From assembly GCF_004348735.1 (NCBI RefSeq), contig NZ_SMKT01000097.1:1-35295 (forward strand): DNA of 35,295 bases. The letters are read 5' to 3'. The position numbers were made by a program, and so were the translations under genes. This DNA comes from Actinomadura sp. KC06 (GTDB taxonomy: Bacteria > Actinomycetota > Actinomycetes > Streptosporangiales > Streptosporangiaceae). Position 1 is the stretch's first letter; every line of letters starts with the position of its first letter. Below the pieces are notes generated by a model, which was given only the letters and a program-made list of their open reading frames with translations, was not told where the DNA came from and did not search any database. Below, in pieces: positions 8,236 through 16,142 of this stretch.

Positions 8236-8931
8236 TCAGCCCGCGGCGGCGGACACCAGCGAGCGCCATTCGCGCACCAGCGCCGGGTCGACCGGCGCGT
8301 CCCAGGCCCCGTCCGGGCGGACCGCCGTGCCCACGTGGAACGCGGTGACGCCCGCGGCCGCGAGGACCGCGACGTGCTTGCGGCGCAGCCCGCCCCCGGC
8401 CATGATCATCTTGGCGGCGGCGGGGTCCTCGGCGGCGCGCCGGACGAGCACGTCCACCCCGGTGTCCACGCCCCGCGCCGACCCGGCCGTGAGGACGGTG
8501 TCCAGCCCTCCGCCGAACCCGCGGACGACGTTCCACGCCTGGGCCTGGTCGGCGGCGTGGTCGAGCGCGCGGTGGAACGTCCAGGGCAGCGGGGCGACGT
8601 CGGCGGCGAGCTTGCCCACGGCGCCGGTGTCGACATGGCCGGAGGAGTCGAGGAAGCCGAACACGAACCCGTCCGCGCCCGCCTCGGCGAGGCCCGCCGC
8701 GGCCTGCCGCAGCCGGTCCAGCTCGCGGCCGGACGTGCGGAACCCCGCGTTCGCCCGCAGCATCACCCGGATCGGCAGGGACGTGGCCGCCCGCACGGCG
8801 GCGACGAGCTCGGGATCGGGGGTGAGCCCGTCGGCGGCCATGTCGGCGACGACCTCGAGCCGGTCGGCGCCGCCGTCCTCCGCCGCGCGCGCGTCCTCGG
8901 CCGTCAGCGCGATGATTTCGAGCAGCGACAT
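8236..8931 (-). CDS. cutC: CutC family protein (TIM barrel)
   Basis: A 231-residue CutC homologue, a TIM-barrel protein historically linked to copper homeostasis, though that role is disputed and the biochemical activity unknown. Typical pieces: LLEIIALTAEDARAAEDGGADRLEVVADMAADGLTPD near the N-terminus, the IRVMLRANAGF strand, DGFVFGFLD, TFHRALD and a C-terminal MIMAGGGLR then FHVG. ATG 8931 is preceded by GGGGGAA; the frame is open to 8997, but the extra residues do not resemble the family. The gene is divergent from the acyl-CoA ligase, with 240 bp between starts. Confidence 0.88.
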   Translation of the reverse strand: MSLLEIIALTAEDARAAEDGGADRLEVVADMAADGLTPDPELVAAVRAATSLPIRVMLRANAGFRTSGRELDRLRQAAAGLAEAGADGFVFGFLDSSGHVDTGAVGKLAADVAPLPWTFHRALDHAADQAQAWNVVRGFGGGLDTVLTAGSARGVDTGVDVLVRRAAEDPAAAKMIMAGGGLRRKHVAVLAAAGVTAFHVGTAVRPDGAWDAPVDPALVREWRSLVSAAAG

Positions 8932-9171
8932 GGCGTTCCCCCGGACCACACTCGTGTACGACGGGCTAAGAGTAAGCGACCGCGAGCCGTCCCCCACCGC
9001 CGGCGTGCGACCTTTGCACTGCCGTTACCCCACCGCCCCGCTTCTCAACCCATCGATGCCCATAGCCGGTTGGACAAGGCAATTCTCCTACTCGTGGGTA
9101 TCATGCGGTTTCGGAGAAGCCTCCGCGGACTTCCCCGTTCACCTGTCGAAGAACGACCACAGGAGCAGGCC

Positions 9172-10974
9172 GTGCGCGAGTTCAGCGTCCCCGCGATGGT
9201 GGAGGTCCCCGACTCCGCCGTACTGACCGACGCACCCTTCACCAGGGCCGCAGAGGAACCGGGGACGATCGTGGCGCGCCGCAAGAGCGGCCCCGCCGAG
9301 GCGCCCGTGTGGAGCGCCGTCACCGCCGCCGAGTTCGCGGCCGAGGCCGCCGGGATCGCCAAGGGCCTCATCGCCGCCGGGATCGAGCCGGGCGACCGGG
9401 TCGGGCTGCTGTCGCGCACCCGGTACGAGTGGACCGTCCTCGACTACGCGATCTGGACGGCCGGCGCGGTCTCGGTGCCGATCTACGAGACGTCCTCCGC
9501 CGACCAGATCGAGTGGATCGCCGGCGACTCCGGCGCGAAGGCGGTGTTCGCCGAGACGGACGAGCACGTGGCGGCGGTCGAAGGGATCCGCGAGCGGCTG
9601 CCCCAGCTCACGCATGTGTGGGGCATCGACGCGGGCGGCGTCGAGGAGGTCGTGCGGCTCGGCGCCGAGGTCGGGGACGACGTGGTCGAGGAGCGCCGCC
9701 ACTCCCGCAACGCCGCCGACGTCGCCACGCTCGTCTACACCTCGGGCACGACCGGGCGTCCCAAGGGCTGCGAGATCACCCACGGGAACCTGGTGTCGAC
9801 CGCCCGCAACGCCGTGCAGGGCGCGATCTCCGAGGTCACCGTGGACGGCAGCTCCACGCTGCTGTTCCTGCCGCTGGCGCACGTGTTCGCCCGGCTGATC
9901 CAGGTCGCCGTCATCGAGGGCGGCATCATCCTCGGGCACAGCGACGTCCCGAACCTGCTGCCCGACCTCGCCACGTTCCGGCCGACGTTCCTGCTCGCCG
10001 TCCCGCGCGTCTTCGAGAAGGTCTACAACGGCGCCGAGCAGAAGGCCGCCGCCGACGGCAAGGGCAAGATCTTCAAGGCGGCGGCGGAGACCGCGATCGC
10101 CTACAGCCGCGCGCTGGACGGCGGCGGCGCCGGCATCGGGCTGAAGGCGAAGCACAAGGTCTTCGACGCGCTCGTGTACAAGAAGCTGCGCGCGGCGGTC
10201 GGCGGCGAGGTGAAGTACGCGGTGTCGGGCGGCGCGGCGCTCGGCGAGCGGCTCGGCCACTTCTTCCGCGGCGTCGGCATCACGATCCTGGAGGGCTACG
10301 GCCTCACCGAGACGACCGCGCCGGCGAGCGTCAACCGCCCGACGGCCATCAGGATCGGGACCGTCGGGCAGCCGATCCCGGGCGTGGACGTCCGGATCGC
10401 CGAGGACGGCGAGGTCCTCGTCCGCGGCGTCAACATCATGCGCGGCTACTGGAACAACGAGGCCGCGACCAAGGAGGTCCTGGAGGACGGCTGGTTCCGC
10501 ACCGGCGACATCGGCTCCCTCGACGCCGACGGCTTCCTGAAGATCACCGGCCGGAAGAAGGAGATCCTGGTCACCGCGGCGGGCAAGAACGTCGCGCCCG
10601 CCCCGCTGGAGGACAGGATCCGCGCGCATCCGCTGGTCAGCCAGTGCCTGGTGGTCGGCGACGGCCGCAAGTTCGTCGCCGCGCTCGTCACGCTGGACGA
10701 GGAGGCGCTCGGGCCGTGGAAGGAGCGGCACGGCAAGCCCGCGGAGATGACGGTGGACGAGCTGCGCCGCGACCCCGACCTCGTCGCCGAGATCGACGCG
10801 GCCGTCGCGGCGGCCAACACCTCGGTCAGCCACGCCGAGGCGATCAAGAAGCAGGTGATCCTCGGCGTCGACTTCACCGAGGAGGCCGGGCACCTGACGC
10901 CCAGCCTCAAGGTCAAGCGCAACGTCGTGATGAAGGACTTCGTGGACGAGATCGAGGCCCTCTACACCGCCTAG
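9172..10974 (+). CDS. Long-chain fatty acid-CoA ligase (FadD15-type)
   Basis: A 600-residue ANL-superfamily adenylating enzyme that activates fatty acids to acyl-AMP and then acyl-CoA. The P-loop-like A3 motif YTSGTTGRPKG is at 189-199, A5 GYGLTE at 375-380, the A7 WFRTGD block near 445, and the hinge/A8 plus catalytic lysine region GRKKEILVTAAGKN follows. The length equals that of Mycobacterium FadD15 (600 residues), and the gene occupies the same place in the conserved gene block (Rv2187). The GTG at 9172 is chosen because AGGAG lies about 6 bases upstream and the N-terminus fits the family. Its TAG stop shares the CTAG tetranucleotide with the stop of the convergent SDR gene. The cytoplasmic acyl-CoA product may feed phospholipid or PIM acylation; that link is inference. 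Confidence 0.93.
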   Translation: MREFSVPAMVEVPDSAVLTDAPFTRAAEEPGTIVARRKSGPAEAPVWSAVTAAEFAAEAAGIAKGLIAAGIEPGDRVGLLSRTRYEWTVLDYAIWTAGAVSVPIYETSSADQIEWIAGDSGAKAVFAETDEHVAAVEGIRERLPQLTHVWGIDAGGVEEVVRLGAEVGDDVVEERRHSRNAADVATLVYTSGTTGRPKGCEITHGNLVSTARNAVQGAISEVTVDGSSTLLFLPLAHVFARLIQVAVIEGGIILGHSDVPNLLPDLATFRPTFLLAVPRVFEKVYNGAEQKAAADGKGKIFKAAAETAIAYSRALDGGGAGIGLKAKHKVFDALVYKKLRAAVGGEVKYAVSGGAALGERLGHFFRGVGITILEGYGLTETTAPASVNRPTAIRIGTVGQPIPGVDVRIAEDGEVLVRGVNIMRGYWNNEAATKEVLEDGWFRTGDIGSLDADGFLKITGRKKEILVTAAGKNVAPAPLEDRIRAHPLVSQCLVVGDGRKFVAALVTLDEEALGPWKERHGKPAEMTVDELRRDPDLVAEIDAAVAAANTSVSHAEAIKKQVILGVDFTEEAGHLTPSLKVKRNVVMKDFVDEIEALYTA

Positions 10975-11648
10975 CCGCCGCCGAGGGCGGGGCGGAGCGA
11001 CGCGACGGCGTCCTCGATCCGGGTGGGGCCGTTGAGCAGGTCGAGCGTGCGGCGCCTGACGTCGGACGCGTCGAGCAGCGCCACGATGACCGCGGCGACG
11101 TCGTCGCGGGTCACCACGTCGTGCCCGATCGGCGGTTCGGCGAGGGTGACGAGGCCGGTGGGCGGGTCGTCGGTGAGGCGGCCCGGACGCAGGATCAGCC
11201 AGTCGAGGGCGTCGCGGCGGCGAAGGTCGTCCTCGGCCTCGCCCTTGGCGCGGATGTAGGCGTCCCAGATGTCCCCGCGCCCCGGCGCGGGGGGTTCGCC
11301 CGCGCCCATCGCGGAGATCTGGATGTAGCCGCGGACGCCCGCGCTTTCGGCCGCGTCCGCCATCAGGACCGAGGCGGCGCGGTCGACGGTGTCCTTGCGC
11401 GCGGCGCCGCTGCCGGGGCCCGCGCCGGCGGCGAAGACGACCGCGTCCGCGCCGGTGACGTGCCCGGCGACCTCCCCACGGTCCGCGGACTCCAGGTCGC
11501 ACACGACCGGCCCGGCGCCCGTGGCCCGCACGTCGCCGGCGTGGTCGGGGTTGCGGATGAGACCGAGCACGGTGTCGCCCCGCGCGGCCAGCAGCCGCGA
11601 GAGCCGCAGCGCGATCTTCCCGTGCCCGCCCGCGATCACGATGTTCAT
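10971..11648 (-). CDS. NAD(P)-binding SDR-like oxidoreductase
   Basis: A 225-residue atypical short-chain dehydrogenase with an NmrA/NAD(P)H-binding Rossmann fold. The dinucleotide loop is GGHGKIA at residues 7-13, a second strand ends in GLIRNPD (the Arg suggests NADP), VVFAAGAGPGSG lines the cofactor site, and a YIRAKGEAE segment stands where the catalytic YxxxK would be (Y-I-R-A-K). It looks like the YwnB/BVR-B group of flavin- or quinone-reductase-like proteins. The ATG at 11648 begins directly with the first beta strand. It converges on the acyl-CoA ligase gene, the two stops sharing CTAG. The substrate is unknown. Confidence 0.88.
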   Translation of the reverse strand: MNIVIAGGHGKIALRLSRLLAARGDTVLGLIRNPDHAGDVRATGAGPVVCDLESADRGEVAGHVTGADAVVFAAGAGPGSGAARKDTVDRAASVLMADAAESAGVRGYIQISAMGAGEPPAPGRGDIWDAYIRAKGEAEDDLRRRDALDWLILRPGRLTDDPPTGLVTLAEPPIGHDVVTRDDVAAVIVALLDASDVRRRTLDLLNGPTRIEDAVASLRPALGGG

Positions 11649-11769
11649 AGCCAGATCGTACGGTCGGGCGCCCGGATGGGTGCGGAGGCGGCCGGTGAGG
11701 CGCGCCGCCTATGGTGGCGGGCGGGCGCGTCGTCCTCACCGGCCGCGCGTCCGGGGTCACCCCCGGGCG

Positions 11770-11786
11770 GTCCGGTTCTCCCGGAC
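11770..11786 (-). terminator. Hairpin after the DUF1996 gene
   Basis: GTCCGG-TTCTC-CCGGAC makes a 6-bp stem with a 5-base loop starting 12 bp past the stop of the DUF1996 gene, in the 149-bp gap before the SDR gene. No U-tract; the call rests on location. Confidence 0.4.
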
Positions 11787-11797
11787 GCGGGTTCCGG

Positions 11798-12988
11798 TCA
11801 GCGGCGCCGGCCGGAGTTGATGGTGGCGACCGCCTGCCGCATCAGCCGGTCTCCCATCACGTTGATGAAGTCGCCGTGGTCGGTCACCGGGTCGTGCCCC
11901 TGCTCGGGGAACGAGTCGAGCGCGAACGCCAGCGCCCTGGCGGGCACCCGGTAGGACAGCGTCATCCGCAGCTGCGGGATGGCCCTCGTTCCCTGCGGGC
12001 ACTGGCCCGTCCGCTTGTCGGCGAAGGAGACGTGGGACCGGTGGTTGGCGCTGTCGGTGTTCTGCCCGTCCCAGCAGCCCGCGAAGTTCAGGATGCGCAG
12101 CACCTGGCTGCCCCGCGGGCAGAGCGGGTACTTGTTGGTGAAGCCGCGGTTCTGGAAGCCGCTGCACGACCACAGCGCGTTCGCGTTGGCCAGGCCGTTC
12201 GTCGCGGACTTGGCGTCGCCGGTGGCCATCCGCAGGAACGGCGGCATCGCCGTCACCCTGCTGCGCGCGTTGCCGAGGAACTGCAGGCGCACCGACGAGG
12301 GCTCGACGATGCTGCCGACGTTGCCGTCCAGGCGGCTCTGCTCGGCCCGGTCGGAGTCGTCCTCGCCGGAGCGCAGCCGCAGCACGGGCCAGAAGTATGT
12401 GGACTTGTCGCCGTTGGTGCAGGTCGTCCCGGCCGCGGCGAGGGTCTCGTCGGTCGAGAACGCGTCGGTGTCGAGGTTGCCGACATAGTCGTGGATGTGG
12501 TGCGCGCCGTTCTGGACGCCGGGCGCCGCGACGACGTTGTCGGGGTTGCTGTGCGCCTGGCCCTCGTTCGTGCCGCAGTTCACGGAGAACACGCCGCGCG
12601 AGCCGCTGCGGGACGTGCGCGGCACCTGGATGCGCGGGGCCCGGCGGATGTCGACGAACTGGTCGCGGCGCGGCCCCGGCTTCACCGCGCTCGGCGGCGG
12701 GGGCGCGGGTGCGGACGGCTCGGCGGACGGGTCCGCCGGCGGCTCCGCGGGAGGCTCCGCCGACGGGTCGGCCGACGGATCGGCGGGCGGCTCGGCCGAC
12801 GGCTCCGCGGACGGGTCGGCGGGCGGCTCCGCCGACGGGTCGGCGGGCGGCTCGGCGGTCGGGTCGCCGGGGGCCTGCAGGCTCAGGCCCGGCTGCGCGG
12901 ACGCGGTCCCGGCGACCGCCTGGCTCACCGACGTGGCAAGGGCGAGCGCCGGAATCATCACGGCGAATGCTTTCTTCTTGCGTCCCAT
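11798..12988 (-). CDS. Secreted DUF1996 protein with acidic proline repeat linker
   Basis: A 396-residue exported protein. Residues 1-31 form a signal peptide (GRKKK, hydrophobic stretch, cleavage likely after ASA at 31). Residues about 43-95 are a low-complexity linker built from PSAEPPAD/PSADPSAEPP units. The rest is a DUF1996 domain, beginning with RRDQFVDI (about 108-114) and containing the characteristic HHIHDYVGN (163-171), six or so cysteines probably forming disulfides, FAGCWDG and SHVSFAD. DUF1996 is found in secreted proteins of actinomycetes and fungi; its function is unknown. ATG 12988 has AGGGAG upstream. It lies 36 bp after the DUF4142 gene on the same strand and is probably co-transcribed with it. 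The linker could span the cell wall. Confidence 0.92.
   Translation of the reverse strand: MGRKKKAFAVMIPALALATSVSQAVAGTASAQPGLSLQAPGDPTAEPPADPSAEPPADPSAEPSAEPPADPSADPSAEPPAEPPADPSAEPSAPAPPPPSAVKPGPRRDQFVDIRRAPRIQVPRTSRSGSRGVFSVNCGTNEGQAHSNPDNVVAAPGVQNGAHHIHDYVGNLDTDAFSTDETLAAAGTTCTNGDKSTYFWPVLRLRSGEDDSDRAEQSRLDGNVGSIVEPSSVRLQFLGNARSRVTAMPPFLRMATGDAKSATNGLANANALWSCSGFQNRGFTNKYPLCPRGSQVLRILNFAGCWDGQNTDSANHRSHVSFADKRTGQCPQGTRAIPQLRMTLSYRVPARALAFALDSFPEQGHDPVTDHGDFINVMGDRLMRQAVATINSGRRR
12710..12862 (-). repeat. In-gene repeat encoding PSAEPPAD units
   Basis: About 150 bp of imperfect direct repeats encoding a Pro/Ser/Ala/Glu/Asp linker. Units of 8 residues (PSAEPPAD) and 4 residues (PSAE, PSAD) alternate, and the DNA repeats with only silent or single changes, so slippage-driven length variation between strains is likely. 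Confidence 0.85.
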
Positions 12989-13024
12989 GGAAAGGTGCTC
13001 CCTTGTGCGGGGGTGGGATGTACG

Positions 13025-13657
13025 TCAATGCAGGGCGCGCCTGGGCACCAGGCCCGTGCTCTCCAGCAGCGACATATGCGTGTTGACGAATTTCATCGAC
13101 CGTTCGGCGAACGCGCGGATCTCGGTGTTCTCGCTCTGCGCGCGCACCTTGGCGATGACGGTGAAGACACTTCCGTGCGCGGCGCGCAGCCGCAGCACGA
13201 ACGTCTTGTCATAATCGATCCCGTACTTGCCCGACATCTCTCTCAGCCAGCTTTTCTGGCTGCCGTTGGGCTCGTTGGGAAGGAGCACGCCGAGCCGCTG
13301 CGCCGTGGCGCGGGCGTCGGCGTCCAGCTGCACGTGCTGCTGCATGATGATCTCGCCGACCTCCCGCACCCGAGGCCGGGACGCGCGCTGCTGTGCCTGC
13401 TGGCCTGCGGGAATCTCCCACAGGCCGGCCTGCCTGACCGCGACGAGCAGCTTCCTGTCGTCGGTGCTCAGCCGTCCCCAGCGGGTGTTGACCGTGCCGC
13501 CGAGATTCGCCGCGCCGCTGGCGGGGACGCCGACCGGGTTCATCACGACCGCGAAGGCGCCCGCCACGGCGGCCAGGGCCGCCAGGACCAGCAGCACGCG
13601 GCCCCGGCGAAAGCGCGGCCGCCTTCGCGTTTCGGCGATTCCGTAGGATTTCCTCAA
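13025..13657 (-). CDS. DUF4142 membrane-anchored ferritin-like protein
   Basis: A 210-residue protein. A positively charged N-terminus (RRRPRFRRGR) precedes one hydrophobic helix at about 21-39, which can be an uncleaved anchor or a signal peptide. The remainder is helical, with the DUF4142 pattern: LLVAVRQAGLWEIPAGQQAQQRA, VREVGEIIMQQHVQLDADARATAQRLGV, then a last helix pair ending in FVNTHMSLLESTGLV. The DUF4142 fold is ferritin-like; catalytic metal ligands are not obvious beyond QQH and NTH. Function unknown. The start is TTG at 13657: it is the only start codon in frame with AAAGGAGG, 11 bases upstream. A candidate ECF-type promoter lies upstream. The DUF1996 gene follows after 36 bp. 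Confidence 0.87.
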   Translation of the reverse strand: MRKSYGIAETRRRPRFRRGRVLLVLAALAAVAGAFAVVMNPVGVPASGAANLGGTVNTRWGRLSTDDRKLLVAVRQAGLWEIPAGQQAQQRASRPRVREVGEIIMQQHVQLDADARATAQRLGVLLPNEPNGSQKSWLREMSGKYGIDYDKTFVLRLRAAHGSVFTVIAKVRAQSENTEIRAFAERSMKFVNTHMSLLESTGLVPRRALH

Positions 13658-13715
13658 GGGAACTTCTTCCTCCTTTCGAGGATCTCTCGACGGACCCGGC
13701 GCGGGTTCGGTGTGA

Positions 13716-13744
13716 GATACGCACCGGACCGGGTCCGAGGTTCA
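13716..13744 (-). promoter_or_regulatory. Candidate ECF-sigma promoter of the DUF4142-DUF1996 unit
   Basis: On the minus strand TGAACC (13744-13739) and CGTATC (13721-13716) are separated by 17 bases, close to the GAAC...CGT pattern of ECF sigma promoters. It lies 59 bp before the TTG start, in the gap after the NuoF-like gene. Evidence is motif similarity only. Confidence 0.3.
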
Positions 13745-13803
13745 ACGTTGTCCATGTTTTTTTGGTTTTCTCAATGTCCGGAACGGCCTCCGGCCCGGGC
13801 CTG

Positions 13804-15318
13804 TCAGCCGCGTCTCGACGGGACGTCCGGCACGCCCGCGACGACGCGCAGCGCCAACGCCGGGCACATCGCGACCGCCTTCTGCACGTCCTTCTCCATC
13901 CACGACGGGATCTCGGTGCCGAGCACGACCGGGAAGCCGTACCGGTCGAGCTGGATGAGTTCGGGGACGAGGTACGCGCACAGCCCGTGCCCGTCGCAGC
14001 GGCTCCAGTCGATCGCGACCCGCCCCTCAGTGCCGTCCGGTATCGGCAGCGGCAGCACCCCGTAGGTCGCGAGGCCGCAGCCGCCGCCCCACCGGTGCGC
14101 GTCGATGTCGGGGCCGAACGCCTCCATCGCCGACAGGACGAAACGGGCCGTCCCGTCCGGATGGGTGCAGGCCCCGCGGCCCCGCCCGACGCCGGCGGCG
14201 CGGCGGACGTCCTCCACCGATCCGCCCCCCTCGGTGAGGGAGTTCAGCGACCGGACGACGTCCGGCAGCCCCAGCCGGCACGGCCCGCACTGCCCGGCCG
14301 ACTGCGCCGCCAGGTAGGACGCGATCCGCGTGACCTCGCCGAGCGGGCAGGTGCCCTGCGTGAGCGGCAGGATGATCCCGGCGCCGACCGTCCCGCCGAC
14401 CCGGCGCATCCCGGCGCGCGACAGGACGGCCCGCGACACCCCGGCCGGGTCGAGCCACATCCCGTGGTAGCCGCCGACGAGCACGCCCGGGGACGGCGGC
14501 ACCTGGCAGTGGTCGAGGACGGCCTGCAGCGGCGTGCCGAGCGGCGCCTCCACGACCTGGGTGCCGCCGACGGTCAGCAGCGTGGTGCCCGGCTCCTCCT
14601 CCGTCCCGGTGGACGCGTACAGGTCGGGGCCGAGCGAGACCAGCACGGCGAGCTGCGCGAACGTCTCGGCGTTCGACAGCAGCGTCGGGTACCCGTCCAC
14701 GCCTGACTCGGACGCGCGGACCTTGACGCCCGGCGGGATCGGCGCCTCCCCGTTGATCGCGCGGACCACCGCGCCGCTCTCCCCGGAGATGAACCGCTCC
14801 GTCAGCCGGACGATCCGCGCGGGCATCCGCCGCTCGACGATCGCCGCGCGGACGGACCGGGCGGCCTCGTCGTCCTCGACGGCGACCACGATCCGCTGCG
14901 TGCCGAGCGCGGACGCGGCGATCTGCGCCCCGTCCAGGACGAGGTGCGGCGCCCGGCCGAGCAGGACCTTGTCCTTCGCGCTGCCGGGCTCGCCCTCGGC
15001 GCCGTTCACCACGACGACGACGTCCTCGCTGGAGCCGCGCGCGTCGCGCTTCTCGCCGGGCAGCAGCGGCGGCGGGTCGGTCGTCGGGTACTTCACCCGC
15101 GCCGCCACCGCCATCAGCTTGCGGGCGAGCGGGAAGCCCGCGCCGCCGCGTCCCCGCAGGTCGACCTGCTCGGCCGCGCGGACGAGCTCGTCCAGCGACG
15201 GCGCGCGGAGCTTGCCGTGCACGGCGAGGTGCCGGTCGAGGTCCAGCCGGTCGAACCGGTCGAACCCGAGCGTCAGCCGGGGCCCGCCGATGCCGGAGAC
15301 GGTGACGGTCGAGCTCAT
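13804..15318 (-). CDS. NuoF-like flavoprotein with SLBB and C-terminal [3Fe-4S]-type ferredoxin
   Basis: A 504-residue fusion. The FMN/NAD-binding part resembles complex I subunit NuoF: RGRGGAGFP at 55-63, NGAEGEPGSAKDK at 105-117 and GYPTLLSNAETF at 209-220. An SLBB-like segment follows (about 245-300). The N3 iron-sulfur motif appears as SAGQCGPC: C344 and C347 are kept, with a distal C384, but the first Cys is replaced by A341. Residues 433-492 are a small ferredoxin with C441-x5-C447 and C485-P, the pattern of a single [3Fe-4S] cluster. ATG 15318 overlaps the stop of the cytochrome gene by 4 bp. It probably passes electrons from NAD(P)H through FMN and clusters to the co-encoded membrane haem protein; direction and donor are inference. 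Confidence 0.9.
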   Translation of the reverse strand: MSSTVTVSGIGGPRLTLGFDRFDRLDLDRHLAVHGKLRAPSLDELVRAAEQVDLRGRGGAGFPLARKLMAVAARVKYPTTDPPPLLPGEKRDARGSSEDVVVVVNGAEGEPGSAKDKVLLGRAPHLVLDGAQIAASALGTQRIVVAVEDDEAARSVRAAIVERRMPARIVRLTERFISGESGAVVRAINGEAPIPPGVKVRASESGVDGYPTLLSNAETFAQLAVLVSLGPDLYASTGTEEEPGTTLLTVGGTQVVEAPLGTPLQAVLDHCQVPPSPGVLVGGYHGMWLDPAGVSRAVLSRAGMRRVGGTVGAGIILPLTQGTCPLGEVTRIASYLAAQSAGQCGPCRLGLPDVVRSLNSLTEGGGSVEDVRRAAGVGRGRGACTHPDGTARFVLSAMEAFGPDIDAHRWGGGCGLATYGVLPLPIPDGTEGRVAIDWSRCDGHGLCAYLVPELIQLDRYGFPVVLGTEIPSWMEKDVQKAVAMCPALALRVVAGVPDVPSRRG

Positions 15319-16142
15319 CGCAGGGCCTCGGTGTCACGTCCGTAGTCGCCGCGTTCGCCGTAGTCGCCGTAGTCGCCGTAGCCGTCGCGGGCCGCGGCGG
15401 CGGCGCGGGCCTCCTCGTGCTCCCGCTCCGCCATCGCGCGCCGGTCGCGGCGGCGTCCGGCGCCGTCCGGCCGGGCGAACGCGTCGATCTCGTCGCCGGC
15501 GCGGGCGAGCTCCCGCGGCTTGATCACGACGATGATGCGGGTGATCAGCGCGAGGACGACGAACACCACGCTCATCACGTAGGCGAGCACCACCCACGGC
15601 GCCGCGGACCGCCCGGTGATCAGGCCGTGCATGATCGCCATCGGCCACGCCACGTACGCGAGGACGTGCATCGTCCGCCACAGCCACGCCTTGCCGGCGA
15701 ACCCGAACCGCGCCCGCAGCATCCCGGTGATCATGATGAGGATCATCAGGTCGGCCGCGATCGTGCCGATCCCGACCGGCCCGGCGGTGGGGACGACGAT
15801 CTGCGCGGGCAGCGCCAGCCCCGCCATCACCTTCACCGTCACGTGCGCGACCAGCATCGCCGTCGCCACCACGGCGGACGCGCGGTGCAGGGCCTGCGCC
15901 AGCACCCGGTGCCGGATCTGCAGGATCAGCCGCTCGGTCGCCAGCAGGCCGCTCATCACCGCCGTGGTGTAGGCGACGAGCGCGAACGTGCCGGCGTAGA
16001 AGTTGAGGAAGTACTGCACGTTCGCGACCGCGACGGCGCCCTGCGGGGTCGCCGCGCCGACGAGCACGAGCACCGCGCCGACGAGCACCACGCGCAGCAC
16101 CCAGCTGGGCACCGCGGGATCATCACTGTTGCGAATTCGCAC
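15315..16142 (-). CDS. Ferric-reductase-like bis-histidine membrane cytochrome
   Basis: A 275-residue integral membrane protein with about six hydrophobic segments between residues 15 and 207. Two histidine pairs, H86/H100 and H159/H172, are spaced like the bis-His b-haem ligands of ferric reductase/NADPH-oxidase transmembrane domains, so it should carry two stacked haems and move electrons across the membrane. It lacks the FAD/NAD domains of full-length ferric reductases; the flavin part is probably supplied by the NuoF-like protein encoded next. The cytoplasmic tail (210-275) is charged and ends in a GDYG repeat. The start is GTG 16142, with GAGGAG 8 bases upstream, and it lies 20 bp inside the end of the LytM-like gene, so all three genes are translationally linked. 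Confidence 0.88.
   Translation of the reverse strand: MRIRNSDDPAVPSWVLRVVLVGAVLVLVGAATPQGAVAVANVQYFLNFYAGTFALVAYTTAVMSGLLATERLILQIRHRVLAQALHRASAVVATAMLVAHVTVKVMAGLALPAQIVVPTAGPVGIGTIAADLMILIMITGMLRARFGFAGKAWLWRTMHVLAYVAWPMAIMHGLITGRSAAPWVVLAYVMSVVFVVLALITRIIVVIKPRELARAGDEIDAFARPDGAGRRRDRRAMAEREHEEARAAAAARDGYGDYGDYGERGDYGRDTEALR

Noticed and set aside
8236..8997. Longer CutC start at 8997
   Set aside because: The extra 22 residues do not resemble CutC and the GGGGGAA site points to ATG 8931.
9070..9104. TTGGAC ... TATCAT as the ligase promoter
   Set aside because: Spacing is 23 bases, too long for a sigma-70-type promoter.
8335..9171. Open frame extending the acyl-CoA ligase far upstream
   Set aside because: It is antisense to cutC and gives non-family sequence; GTG 9172 has the Shine-Dalgarno.
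15340..15385. Short direct repeats as a possible CRISPR or regulatory array
   Set aside because: They are codons for the GDYG tail of the cytochrome gene; no spacers. No CRISPR array, tRNA, rRNA, integrase or insertion sequence was seen anywhere in the window.
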